From: Cognatundibacterium rugosum
GTDB taxonomy: Bacteria; Pseudomonadota; Gammaproteobacteria; Burkholderiales; Burkholderiaceae_D
Length of the DNA stretch: 64,000 nt
Reading direction: 5' to 3'
Assembly (NCBI RefSeq): GCF_014284365.1
Contig: NZ_JACOGG010000015.1
Location: 40,217 to 104,216 of the forward strand
Positions 54,565 through 63,593 of this stretch are shown here, one piece after another (position 1 is the first letter of the stretch; every line of letters begins with the position of its first letter). Under the pieces are notes generated by a model. That model was not told the origin of the DNA, did not search any database, and saw only the letters and a list, made by a program, of their open reading frames with translations. The position numbers and the translations under genes were made by a program.

Positions 54565-54634
54565 ACCTGTCTCTGCCTCTGCCTTTAAGGTGCTTATTTG
54601 AATATTGGTGTTGCTTTATCCACTACGCTGAGCT

Positions 54635-56155
54635 TTAGATTGACTGAAATCCGCTCACAGGAATTTTTCCATCGGCACGGACTTCACCTGCCAGCCAGGC
54701 CCGTGCTGCGTCCACTGCCGGTGCAGCAAAGCCGTAAGTCAGCAAAGCCGGTGCATCAATATCGAGCATCTGGAAAGGATTCCACAACACCAGATGCAGG
54801 TCGGGTTTCCAGCTATCCCGGACTTGCTGGCTATAGCGTATGCGTACCGTTGAGGCCAGAATCACATAGCGCCCGTCCTGCGGTAAATCGTCCCAGCAGA
54901 AGCTATCCGCATTGTCAAAGGTCACGGTATCAACGTCGTACAGACTGCTTAACATGGCCGTGACTTTTTCTGCCGGTATGCCCGCTTCCGACACGCCGTC
55001 GCTGACCACATCGGCACTGATGACCAGACGCACCTTGCTGCCTTTGGCTGGTGCGACCGGATTGCCGCAAGCGGTGAGCCCGCGTTTCCAGGCAGAAGAC
55101 ATCAAAATACGGTCTGCCAGTTCAGTCTGATACGCGCTTTGCTGGCAAGGATAAGTCTTCGTCAGCCGACGTACCCGCGCCAGCCTTTGTTCTATCTCTG
55201 CCACTGTAATCTGGCCGCTCGCAATGACCTGTGTCAGTGCTTCCAGGGTTTCCAGCTGGGTTTCCGTGGTGCCCAGTGCCATCACCAGATCCGCGCCAGC
55301 CAGCAAGGCTTTGACTGCGGCCTTACCAACACCATAGCGTCCTGCAATCGCATGCATATCCATGCCGTCGGTAATCACCACGCCCTGATAATTCCATTGC
55401 TTACGCAGCAGCCCGGTCAAAATAGCCTCTGACATCGTGGCCGGATTGTCGGCATCCAGCGCCGGATACACGATATGCGCTGTCATCATGGCAGGTGCTT
55501 CACGGCTCACAGCAATCTGGAATGGTGCCAACTCCAGTGCCTGCAATTCTTCCAGTGTTTTATCGACGGTAGGCAAGTCGCGATGCGAATCGACATTGGT
55601 GTCGCCATGTCCCGGGAAATGTTTAACGCAGCACGCCACGCCTTCCGACAAACTGCCATCCATCCAGGCCAGTGCCAGCTCTGCCGCGCGGGCCGGATCG
55701 GAACCAAAGGAGCGCTCGGAAATGACTGGATTGTCCACGTTATTATTCAGGTCCAGCACTGGTGCAAAATTCCAGTTAAAACCCAGTGCCTTGACACCAC
55801 GGGCCACTGCTGCACCTACCTGATAACACAAGTCCTTGTCGTCACTCGCCCCGAGCGACATCGCGGCAGGCGGTTGTGGCACCCAGGTCGAACGCACCAC
55901 AGCGCCACCTTCCTGATCCAATGCAATCAATGCCTCCGGGCCCATCACAGCGCGCAGGTCGGCCGTCATTTTTTTTAATTGCAGTTCATCAGTCATATTG
56001 CCGCGGAACAGACAGATGGCGCGGATATGATGCTGCTTCAGAAAAGCTGCTGCCTCTTCATCCAGACGGGTGCCCGGCATCCGTATCATGACCAGCTGAC
56101 CAGCCAGACGACGGGCTTCTTCGATACTCATTACTAATGGGGTTTCTTGCGTCAT
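54635..56155 (-). CDS. nagZ: Beta-N-acetylhexosaminidase (GH3, NagZ-like) with extra C-terminal domain
   Basis: 506 residues, longer than the ~340 of single-domain NagZ. The GH3 signature is KHFPGHGDTNVDSHRDLP, whose His/Asp pair acts in catalysis, and VITDGMDMHAI carries the nucleophile Asp. There is no signal peptide, so it acts in the cytoplasm. Residues ~350-506 resemble the second alpha/beta domain of longer GH3 enzymes. It should release GlcNAc from imported chitobiose or muropeptides. The start overlaps the permease stop by 4 nt. Confidence 0.9.
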   Translation of the reverse strand: MTQETPLVMSIEEARRLAGQLVMIRMPGTRLDEEAAAFLKQHHIRAICLFRGNMTDELQLKKMTADLRAVMGPEALIALDQEGGAVVRSTWVPQPPAAMSLGASDDKDLCYQVGAAVARGVKALGFNWNFAPVLDLNNNVDNPVISERSFGSDPARAAELALAWMDGSLSEGVACCVKHFPGHGDTNVDSHRDLPTVDKTLEELQALELAPFQIAVSREAPAMMTAHIVYPALDADNPATMSEAILTGLLRKQWNYQGVVITDGMDMHAIAGRYGVGKAAVKALLAGADLVMALGTTETQLETLEALTQVIASGQITVAEIEQRLARVRRLTKTYPCQQSAYQTELADRILMSSAWKRGLTACGNPVAPAKGSKVRLVISADVVSDGVSEAGIPAEKVTAMLSSLYDVDTVTFDNADSFCWDDLPQDGRYVILASTVRIRYSQQVRDSWKPDLHLVLWNPFQMLDIDAPALLTYGFAAPAVDAARAWLAGEVRADGKIPVSGFQSI

Positions 56156-57006
56156 TTCACTGCTCCATCCATGCCGCGCATAAAAAAGCGCTGGGTAAAT
56201 AAAAAGGCCACCAGTATCGGTGCGACCGTCAAAATCGTTCCTGCTGCGATCACCCTGGTGCTACTGCCGTAGGTGCCGCGTAAATACAGCACGCCGGCCG
56301 ACAAGGGGAAATCTTCCGGTTTGGCGATCACGATAGATGGCCAGATGTATTCATTCCAGGCTTCCACCGCAGTCAATATGCCGACCGTCGCCAGCCAGGG
56401 CGCGATCAATGGCAACACAATGCGAAAAAACACGCTCCATTCGCTGGCACCATCCACCCGCGCCGCATCGAGCAAATCCTGCGGCACTTCATCGAAGGCT
56501 TGCTTGAGTAACAGGATAGAAACTGCGGTAACCAGATTCGGCAAGACCACAGCGGTATAGGTATCGACCAGCCCGAGCCGGGTCATGCTGATGAAGTTGA
56601 CCAGAAAATTCACTTCCGAAGGCAGCACCATGGTCAGCAACACCACACCGATCATCAAACGGCGGCCACGAAATTGCATACGCGACAGCGGATACGCCGC
56701 CATAGAACAAATGACTAATTTACCGGCCACGGTCAGCACAGTAATCAGGATGGAGTTTTTGTAAAACGCCAGTATTGGTATCACGCGGAAAACTTCGGCG
56801 AAATTATCCAGTGCCACGCCTTGCGGCCAGAATACCGGCGGAAACGCAAAGGTGTTGCCCTTGGTCGACAAGGCCACCACCAGCGTCCACCAAAACGGAA
56901 AAACGCAAATCACTGTTATCAGGATCAGCAACAAATAATGCAGCAAGGGCCCCAGCAAGCGCTGCAACAAATGGAATCGTGCATTCGAAAAAATTGCATG
57001 CTTCAT
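56152..57006 (-). CDS. Sugar ABC transporter permease (MalG/UgpE type)
   Basis: 284 residues from ATG 57006, which overlaps the preceding permease stop (ATGA). Six membrane helices. The EAA loop EVPQDLLDAARVDGASEWSV binds the ATPase. It forms the channel with the permease at 57003-57866. Sugar specificity is inferred from the neighbourhood (GlcNAc or its oligomers). Confidence 0.92.
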   Translation of the reverse strand: MKHAIFSNARFHLLQRLLGPLLHYLLLILITVICVFPFWWTLVVALSTKGNTFAFPPVFWPQGVALDNFAEVFRVIPILAFYKNSILITVLTVAGKLVICSMAAYPLSRMQFRGRRLMIGVVLLTMVLPSEVNFLVNFISMTRLGLVDTYTAVVLPNLVTAVSILLLKQAFDEVPQDLLDAARVDGASEWSVFFRIVLPLIAPWLATVGILTAVEAWNEYIWPSIVIAKPEDFPLSAGVLYLRGTYGSSTRVIAAGTILTVAPILVAFLFTQRFFMRGMDGAVK

Positions 57007-57866
57007 GTGCGCTGCCTCGGTCTCAGGTATTGCAAACACACAGCGGCAATCGCGATGCAGCTGAGCGACACTACAAAACTGGCCGCTAAACCACGCGGCA
57101 ATTTCAAATGCTTGAGGCCCTGATCATACGCATAGTAAAGCGCGGTAAAGGTGGAGTTCATCGGGCCGCCCTGAGTCAACACATCGACTTCCTGATAGGC
57201 CTTCAGTGCGGCCAGCACACACATGATGCTGCAGATCATGACGGTAGGCAGCAGCATAGGAAAGGTAATGCGCCAGAAACGTTGCCAGCGATTTGCACCA
57301 TCAAGCAAGGCGGCTTCCTCGACGTCTGCCGGCAGTGATTGCAAGGCTGCCAGATACATCACCATATACCAGCCTAAACCACGCCAGAACGACACAAACA
57401 TCACGCACAGTAATGCCAGCGCATCATCCGACAACCAGCCCAAAGGGGCTGCGATCAGATGCGCACGCAGCAAGACGTAGTTGAGTGCGCCCTGCTCATG
57501 AAACATAAATCCCCACATGATACCGACCACTGACACGGTGGTCACAACCGGCACATAAAACGCAGCGCGGAACCAGCGTATCGCAGGTAAGCGATTATTC
57601 ACCAGCACCGCCAACAAGATGGCCGCCAGCTGGGTGCAAGGCACAACTAGCAAAAACACAAAGGAATTGCGTAAGCCTGTCAGGAACATTTCATTATTGA
57701 ATAGTGCAACATAGTTATCCAGACCGACCCAATGGGTTTCGCGCATCAGGCTGAAATCGGTGAAACTCAGATACGAACCATACAGCACGGGCCAGAATGA
57801 AAAGGCCGCCAGTAACAGCAGCGCCGGTGTCACGAATAGCCAGGCTAACAAACGTTGTGAGCTCAT
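57003..57866 (-). CDS. Sugar ABC transporter permease (MalF/UgpA type)
   Basis: 287 residues, six helices. FVTPALLLLAAFSFWPVLYG starts the first helix, and the EAA loop is SLPADVEEAALLDGANRWQR. It partners the MalG-type permease downstream (4-nt overlap) and follows the binding-protein gene with a 4-nt overlap. Confidence 0.92.
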   Translation of the reverse strand: MSSQRLLAWLFVTPALLLLAAFSFWPVLYGSYLSFTDFSLMRETHWVGLDNYVALFNNEMFLTGLRNSFVFLLVVPCTQLAAILLAVLVNNRLPAIRWFRAAFYVPVVTTVSVVGIMWGFMFHEQGALNYVLLRAHLIAAPLGWLSDDALALLCVMFVSFWRGLGWYMVMYLAALQSLPADVEEAALLDGANRWQRFWRITFPMLLPTVMICSIMCVLAALKAYQEVDVLTQGGPMNSTFTALYYAYDQGLKHLKLPRGLAASFVVSLSCIAIAAVCLQYLRPRQRT

Positions 57867-59200
57867 GAGTGCGCGCGCCTCCGCAGTTTGCGGTTCCAGA
57901 TCAACACCGCTTCGTCCAGCGCTTCCTGAATATCACGTTTACCGGTCACCCCGGCCTCCACTGCTTTCACCAGAAAGCGGCGTAACTCATCGTAATCATC
58001 GATACCAGCCACATACAGACTGCGTGCTGAATTCATGGAATTCGCCGCTACATTCAGTGCCTGTTCGGCCGCGCCTGTGTGTTCAGGCAAAAGACGGAAA
58101 TACGGATGTGCCAGGGCCTGTTTCGTGGTCGGCATCACACCCGCCATTTTGGCAAAGGCCAGCTGATTGTTTTCACCGGTCAGAAACCGTGCGAACTCGG
58201 CAATCGAAGGTAATTCGGATTTTTTGACGCCTTTCGGTATCGCGAAATGGAACATCCAGCCGCCATCATTGATACCGGTTGGCCCGGCAGGCACAGGGAA
58301 TATTCCGGTCTGCGCATAGATCTCGGGCGCATCGGTCTGTATGCGACGGATCGCAGTCGGTGCACTCACCATCAGCCCCAGCCGCCCGCCCAGATAGGCA
58401 TCGACCACGGCTGGGAAATTATCTTCTGCAAACAGCTTATCTTTGAGCAAACCACCTGCTTTGTAAGTCGCCGCAAGCTTGCGTATTAAGTTCACATGGG
58501 CTGGCGAATTGAAAACCGCCTTGCCATCGCTGACCAGCGCTAAGCCCTGCTGCATCAGAAAGCCATCTATCTTTCCTAAGGCCGGTGCATAGCCAGGCTT
58601 GCCGGTACGCGCAGAAATCATCACTGCCAAGGCCAGCAACTGATCCATATTTTCTGGCGCTTTGATTTGCCCTGTCGCGGCTAACAGGCTGCGGTTATAG
58701 GCAATCACATTCACATTACTGTAATGCGGAAAGCCATACACTTTGCCGTTGAAACGTAAATCTGCCAACGCAGCATCGGTATAGTCGGGCGTCTTACCCG
58801 GCACCGCCAGCCACTGATCCACAGGCTCTAATAAGCCATCGCGCGCCATTTCTTCTGCCCAGGGCACACTCAGATTAACCAACGCTGGTGGTCTTCCGGC
58901 CGCAATGGCAGTAATCAGTTTCAGCTGCAGGATATCCCAGGGAAAATCCACCCACTCTACTTTGACGCCAGGGTGCTTAGCCTCGTACTCGCGTACCAAA
59001 TCCTGAAAATAAGGAATGAATTTTGGTTTAAGGCTCATGGTCCAGAATTCAATTTTCTGGGCAGCATATGCGGGTGCTGGCAATGCCAGCATCAAGCCAG
59101 CCAGCAAGAGCACGGAATACAAACCAGCCGCGAGCCGGGATCGACAGACTATGCGACAGGCACGCTGCCGCCAGCTATTTAAAAATCGCCTATGTTTCAT
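57863..59200 (-). CDS. Sugar ABC transporter substrate-binding protein
   Basis: 445 residues from ATG 59200 (MKHRRFLNSWRQRAC). A long Arg-rich head precedes the hydrophobic signal segment ending ALPAPAYAA near residue 48; export is likely. The mature part shows the cluster B sugar-binding fold: IEFWTMSLKPKFIPYFQDLV, YEAKHPGVKVEWVDFP and LGGRLGLMVSAPTAI. In this cluster the ligand is probably a GlcNAc oligomer or related amino sugar. The open frame extends to 59320 without a ribosome site. Confidence 0.9.
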   Translation of the reverse strand: MKHRRFLNSWRQRACRIVCRSRLAAGLYSVLLLAGLMLALPAPAYAAQKIEFWTMSLKPKFIPYFQDLVREYEAKHPGVKVEWVDFPWDILQLKLITAIAAGRPPALVNLSVPWAEEMARDGLLEPVDQWLAVPGKTPDYTDAALADLRFNGKVYGFPHYSNVNVIAYNRSLLAATGQIKAPENMDQLLALAVMISARTGKPGYAPALGKIDGFLMQQGLALVSDGKAVFNSPAHVNLIRKLAATYKAGGLLKDKLFAEDNFPAVVDAYLGGRLGLMVSAPTAIRRIQTDAPEIYAQTGIFPVPAGPTGINDGGWMFHFAIPKGVKKSELPSIAEFARFLTGENNQLAFAKMAGVMPTTKQALAHPYFRLLPEHTGAAEQALNVAANSMNSARSLYVAGIDDYDELRRFLVKAVEAGVTGKRDIQEALDEAVLIWNRKLRRRAHS

Positions 59201-59274
59201 TTTCCTGTCACGACTTTCTAAATCCCGGACGGCGTTGAAGATGTCTCTGTTTTTTTGGCACAGCGCAATTCTCG

Positions 59275-59305
59275 CTGCGCTCAGGCACAGTAGTCCTGAG
59301 CGCAG
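59275..59305. repeat. Intercistronic stem-loop between nagB-II and the binding-protein gene
   Basis: CTGCGCTCAGG and CCTGAGCGCAG (11 bp, perfect) with a 9-nt loop. No T-run follows on the minus strand. Such hairpins often protect upstream mRNA or set different expression of operon parts. Confidence 0.55.
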
Positions 59306-59331
59306 TGAAGCAAGATACACGGTACTGCTGA

Positions 59332-60354
59332 TTAATTTGTCTTGGTGACTTTGCTTAAATGGCGTGGCTGATCAGGATTGAGCCCACGCGCTACCGACAA
59401 ATGCGCAGCCATGACATAGAAAGCCTGAATCGCAACGATAGGATCCAGATCCGGTGTAGCAGCGGTTGGTAAGGTCAGATTACGTTCTGCCACATTGTCA
59501 GGCGCTGCCAGCAAGACGTTCGCGCCACGCCCACGCATTTCTTCTGCCAGACGGATCAGGCCTTCCTGTGCCGCACCGCGGGTCGCGAAAATCAGCAAAG
59601 GATAGCCATCATGTATCAAGGCCATAGGACCATGTTTGATTTCTGCGCCGCTGAAGGCTTCCGCCTGTATCACTGAGGTTTCTTTAAACTTCAGGGCAGA
59701 TTCCAGCGCTACCGGAAAACTGATACCACGCCCGACCACCATAATGCGCTGAGCCGGTGTCAGTACATCCAGTGCCGCTGACCAGTCGAGCTGAGTCGCA
59801 GCATGCAAGGCTTCCGGCAAGGCATCAATCGCGCTCAGGAAGTCCGCATCATTTTGCCAGTGTCCAGCCAGACGGGCACCGGCTACCAGCGAGGTAATAA
59901 AACTCTTAGTCGCCGCCACACTGAGCTCCGGACCTGCATGCAAAGGCATAGTCCATTCAGCCGCCTGTGCCAACGGGGATGCCGCATCATTGACCAGTGC
60001 TACTGTGGTGGCACCACCCTGGCGAAAATACGAAATCGGCTCCACCACATCCGGGCTTTGGCCAGACTGCGAAATCGCGATTGCGAGTGTGTCTTTGGTA
60101 TGCAGCGGCGCTTTATTCAAAGTGACCAGCGACATCGGTAGTGAAGTCACCAGCCGCCCCAGACGCGCCATGATCAGGTAAGCCGCATAGTTGGCGGCAT
60201 GATCGGAACTGCCACGCGCCACCGTCAGCACCGATGCGGGTGGATGCGCACGTAAATGTGCGCCCAGATCGGCATAAGCCTGGCGTTCCTGAGTCAGTTG
60301 ATAAGCTACGCGTTCGGATGAAGCGCAGGCTTCTTTAAGCATCTGAGAGGTCAA
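59332..60354 (-). CDS. nagB-II: SIS-domain glucosamine-6-phosphate deaminase/isomerase (NagB-II type)
   Basis: 340 residues, two SIS domains related to the isomerase half of GlmS. Motifs are VARGSSDHAANYAAYLI, SQSGQSPDVVEPI and KFKETSVIQAEAFSGAEIKH, with a sugar-phosphate site. It converts glucosamine-6-phosphate to fructose-6-phosphate and ammonia, replacing classical NagB. It starts inside the 3' end of nagA (20-bp overlap) and is separated from the transporter genes by a hairpin. Confidence 0.9.
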   Translation of the reverse strand: MTSQMLKEACASSERVAYQLTQERQAYADLGAHLRAHPPASVLTVARGSSDHAANYAAYLIMARLGRLVTSLPMSLVTLNKAPLHTKDTLAIAISQSGQSPDVVEPISYFRQGGATTVALVNDAASPLAQAAEWTMPLHAGPELSVAATKSFITSLVAGARLAGHWQNDADFLSAIDALPEALHAATQLDWSAALDVLTPAQRIMVVGRGISFPVALESALKFKETSVIQAEAFSGAEIKHGPMALIHDGYPLLIFATRGAAQEGLIRLAEEMRGRGANVLLAAPDNVAERNLTLPTAATPDLDPIVAIQAFYVMAAHLSVARGLNPDQPRHLSKVTKTN

Positions 60355-61450
60355 TCTTTTCTCCTTCTACATACACGGCAATAAGGTTGAGGCTGGCATC
60401 CAGCACAACCAGGTCGGCGAACGCTCCCGCACGCAGGCGGCCACGTTCAGATAAACCGAGATAATCAGCGGCATAAGTAGAAACCCGTCTGGAAGCATCT
60501 TCCAGCGTGAGTCCGATACTGACCAGATTGCGTAAAGCCTGATCCATCGTCAGGGTGCTGCCTGCCAATGTGCCATCTTCCAGACGCACACCACCCAGAC
60601 ATTTATGTACCACCTGACGACCCAGCATGTATTGCCCGTCCGGCATACCGGATGCTGCAGTCGAATCGGTCACACAATACAAATGCGGAATTGCCCGCAG
60701 CGCTGCCTTGATCGCTCCCGGATGTACGTGGAGCAGATCAGGAATAATTTCTGAGAATTCAGCATGGGCGAGCGCAGCGCCAACCATGCCGGGAGCGCGA
60801 TGATCGAGTCGCGACATCGCGTTATATAAATGAGTAAATCCTTTGGCACCGCTCTCCAGCGCAGCCACACCGTCTTCATAGCTACCGAGAGTGTGCCCAA
60901 TTTGTACTTGCATACCCAGCGCGGTCAATTCTCGCACCAGTTGCAAATGACCCTCCATCTCAGGAGCAACCGTGACCAGCCGTATCGGTGCAATCGCGTG
61001 CAAGTGCTGAACTTGTTGCAAGGAACCGATGCCAGCAAAATCAGGCTGTGCGCCCAGCTTACCCGGATTGATATACGGACCTTCGAGATGCACACCCAAT
61101 ACCCGCGCTGAGTTGGCCGGACGCGCATCCACCAATGGGCGAATTGCATGTAATGCCGCTTCAATATCCGCCTGCGGTGCGGTCATGGTGGTTGCCAGCA
61201 GACTGGTCGTACCATGCTTGGCGTGTTGACGCGCAATCACGGAAACTGCGTCTCCAGCTTCCATCGTATCTTTGCCACCCGCGCCATGCACATGCAGATC
61301 AACGAAACCAGGCAAGATGTAAGGTAACTCAGCCTCTGCCGCATTTTTATCGGCATGTATCGCTGCAATCTTTTCGCTGAATTCGATGCGCCCCTGCACC
61401 CAACCTTCCGGTGTCAGGATTTTCCCGCGCAAGCCTTGATGCAAACTCAT
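60335..61450 (-). CDS. nagA: N-acetylglucosamine-6-phosphate deacetylase
   Basis: 371 residues. The amidohydrolase motifs are DLHVHGAGG, HLEGPYINPGKLGAQ, IGHTLGSYEDG, GFTHLYNAMSRLDHR and CVTDSTAASGMPDG, whose Asp is catalytic. It yields glucosamine-6-phosphate for the NagB-II enzyme. The start overlaps the nagR stop by 4 nt. Confidence 0.95.
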   Translation of the reverse strand: MSLHQGLRGKILTPEGWVQGRIEFSEKIAAIHADKNAAEAELPYILPGFVDLHVHGAGGKDTMEAGDAVSVIARQHAKHGTTSLLATTMTAPQADIEAALHAIRPLVDARPANSARVLGVHLEGPYINPGKLGAQPDFAGIGSLQQVQHLHAIAPIRLVTVAPEMEGHLQLVRELTALGMQVQIGHTLGSYEDGVAALESGAKGFTHLYNAMSRLDHRAPGMVGAALAHAEFSEIIPDLLHVHPGAIKAALRAIPHLYCVTDSTAASGMPDGQYMLGRQVVHKCLGGVRLEDGTLAGSTLTMDQALRNLVSIGLTLEDASRRVSTYAADYLGLSERGRLRAGAFADLVVLDASLNLIAVYVEGEKIDLSDA

Positions 61451-62181
61451 CTGAACAACTCCGCAACGAAGTCATAATAATCGCTGCGGCAGTACGAATG
61501 CGATAACTCAATCGCAGTACCATTTGGCAGATATCCGACACGGGTAATGAATAGCATGGCCGCACCTTGTTTGATATCTGCCAGCCGTGCCTGCTCTGCT
61601 GTCGCGTTGACCGCACGGATATGCTGCAATGCGCGTGTTGGTGCTACGTTATGCGACTCCAGATAGCCGTACAAGCTGTCAGTCACGAGCTTAGGATTGG
61701 GCATATACATGGCAGGAATCGTGGTACTTTCTATCGCCATGACTACATTGTCCGCAGTGCGCAGACGTTTCAAACGCGACACTACTGTATTCGGCGACAA
61801 ACCTAAGGACAAAATCTCTTCAGGTGATGCCACACCTGTGTCACGTGAAATCCAGCGTGAACCGGGTACAAAACCACGTTGACGCAATTCTTCGCTAAAA
61901 TTAGTCAGGCGCGACAAAGGCTGTTCCAGCTTAGGCGTGATATAGGTACCAGAGCCATGTTTACGTGTCAGCAAACCACGCTCGCACAGCATATCTATCG
62001 CTTTACGTGCAGTCACCCGTGAAATTTCCAGTGCTTCGGACAACATGCGCTCGGAGGGTAAAGCTTCATCTGGCTGCCACAGACCGCTATGTATGCCATT
62101 GGCCAGTTTATTAGCCAGCTGCAGATAAAGCGGCGTGGAACTTTCACTATCGGGTTTAAAATCGATCAAATGTGACAACAT
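61447..62181 (-). CDS. nagR: GntR/HutC-family transcriptional regulator (NagR/NagQ-like)
   Basis: 244 residues. The N-terminal winged helix is PLYLQLANKLANGIHSGLWQ, then LPSERMLSEALEISRVTARK. The C-terminal UTRA domain (PTRALQHIRAVNATAEQARL) binds a phosphorylated amino sugar. It probably represses the cluster until GlcNAc-6-P or GlcN-6-P appears. It has a good GGGAGG ribosome site and follows nagK by 38 bp, where a tandem repeat (62205-62224) lies. Confidence 0.9.
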   Translation of the reverse strand: MLSHLIDFKPDSESSTPLYLQLANKLANGIHSGLWQPDEALPSERMLSEALEISRVTARKAIDMLCERGLLTRKHGSGTYITPKLEQPLSRLTNFSEELRQRGFVPGSRWISRDTGVASPEEILSLGLSPNTVVSRLKRLRTADNVVMAIESTTIPAMYMPNPKLVTDSLYGYLESHNVAPTRALQHIRAVNATAEQARLADIKQGAAMLFITRVGYLPNGTAIELSHSYCRSDYYDFVAELFR

Positions 62182-62204
62182 CTGTGCCTCCCTGTTTTGC
62201 TTTT

Positions 62205-62224
62205 CGTTTTTATACGTTTTTATA
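62205..62224. repeat. Tandem decamer CGTTTTTATA between nagK and nagR
   Basis: CGTTTTTATA occurs at 62205-62214 and 62215-62224, followed by CGTT. The 10-bp period places both on one DNA face. The second copy overlaps the nagK stop. It may be a binding site or simple slippage. Confidence 0.5.
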
Positions 62225-63182
62225 CGTTCTTGTGCATCGTGTGTTGGAGGTGACGCTTAATCAGCAGCATCGCGCCATGCGCAGACCCCCCCACCGGTGC
62301 CTGTATTCTTTGTTGTAAAGGCTGAGGTATATACGGCAGTATCATTTCCGCCAGACCACCGCTTAGTGCAACCGGCAGACTCTGCTGCGGGTCGAGCGCC
62401 AAAGCCATTTCCTGCACATCACACCCAGCTTGCAGCATCATTTCCCTGGCCACCTGACTATCCGTTGCATGCCGGATCACGATCGGCGCCAGCGTGGCAT
62501 AGCGTGTTTGATTTGCAGCAGCCAGCCAGCTGAACATCGCAGCCTGATCTGCGCCCAGATGCTCAAATAACTCTGCCGAAAAAGCGTCTGCAATCAGACG
62601 CCCATCCATTACACGCTGTGCGTAATTCACGGCCTGAAAACCCAGCCACGCGCCGCTCGCCTCATCGCCTACCGGAAAGCCCCAGCCGCCGACTTCGCGC
62701 CGCGCTCCATCTTGCGTCAACATCTCACCCACACTACCGGTACCCAGTGCAATCACGACACCTGCTGCGCCGCCATGGGCGCCAAGCAACGTGGTATAGG
62801 CATCGGTCTCGACTACGATACGGCCAAAGCCGGGATTCAGCGCGATAAATTCCTGTGCCCAGTGCACGTTGTTAACACCAGCCAGGCCACAACCTATCGC
62901 AATTTCACTCAACGCAGGGTTCGCTACACCCGCCGCAGTCAATGCAGATTCCAAAGCCAGCTGGATTTGCTGCCATGCTTTATCACGACCATGCGCCAGA
63001 CCAGACGGCCCCGCAGCGCCACGCGCAATCTCAGCACCACCGGCATCGCACAACACCACCCTGGTCCCCGTCCCCCCGCCATCAACTCCGACTATGTAGC
63101 GAAAGTTCTGAGCAGACTCAGCGACGTCTGCAGCCTTAGATAAGGAAACTGAATTTCCTGAATTTAATTCTTCTGAATTCAT
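62220..63182 (-). CDS. nagK: N-acetylglucosamine kinase (BadF/BadG/BcrA family)
   Basis: 320 residues. The ATP-binding phosphate-1 motif is IVGVDGGGTGTRVVLCDAGG, and IALGTGSVGEM and GDEASGAWLG are typical of the BadF-type GlcNAc kinases of proteobacterial nag regulons. It phosphorylates cytoplasmic GlcNAc to GlcNAc-6-P for NagA, consistent with ABC or MFS rather than PTS uptake. It is the first gene of the minus-strand nag operon. Confidence 0.88.
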   Translation of the reverse strand: MNSEELNSGNSVSLSKAADVAESAQNFRYIVGVDGGGTGTRVVLCDAGGAEIARGAAGPSGLAHGRDKAWQQIQLALESALTAAGVANPALSEIAIGCGLAGVNNVHWAQEFIALNPGFGRIVVETDAYTTLLGAHGGAAGVVIALGTGSVGEMLTQDGARREVGGWGFPVGDEASGAWLGFQAVNYAQRVMDGRLIADAFSAELFEHLGADQAAMFSWLAAANQTRYATLAPIVIRHATDSQVAREMMLQAGCDVQEMALALDPQQSLPVALSGGLAEMILPYIPQPLQQRIQAPVGGSAHGAMLLIKRHLQHTMHKNV

Positions 63183-63593
63183 GTGTGCACGTTGGGCTTA
63201 CGGCTTAATTCGGGCTCAAAGACGAGTCTGAATCAACTCAAATTGTTTCTGTTAAAATTATAAGCTTCACTGTAAAAGTAATAGCTAGTGGTTGTCAATA
63301 GGTATTTAAGTGGTATTTAACAATGTGCAGCAATTTAAGCTGCTTTAGCTACCATCCCCTTACATACCTCTACTCCCAGCATGCCGCACTTAGCCTCATC
63401 CTACCTCAAGCTCCGAAGGTGGATGACCACACCACTTCCTGATTCAGCAGCAATTTTTCTGTCTGAATCTGCCCACTGGCATCAGACCTGTTTGACAGCG
63501 CGCCCCGCCAGATTTGCACACCTGTGCCCGGATGTCTCTCAACACCCGAACACCTACACACGGCGGGGTCAGCCGCAATACCTGCAACGACTA
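63183..63593. promoter_or_regulatory. nag operon control region
   Basis: 411 bp between exbD and nagK. Near nagK on the minus strand are TTGACA (63291-63296) and TATAAT (63258-63263), but they are too far apart (27 bp) to be one promoter. The direct repeat GGTATTTAA lies just upstream at 63301-63320. The part from 63340 to 63593 holds nothing I recognise. Confidence 0.45.
63301..63320. repeat. Direct repeat GGTATTTAA, 11-bp period, upstream of nagK
   Basis: GGTATTTAA occurs at 63301-63309 and 63312-63320, about 120-140 bp upstream of nagK and next to the TTGACA. This is a candidate NagR (GntR/HutC) operator; TGGTATT also appears in the 50389-50844 gap. Confidence 0.45.
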
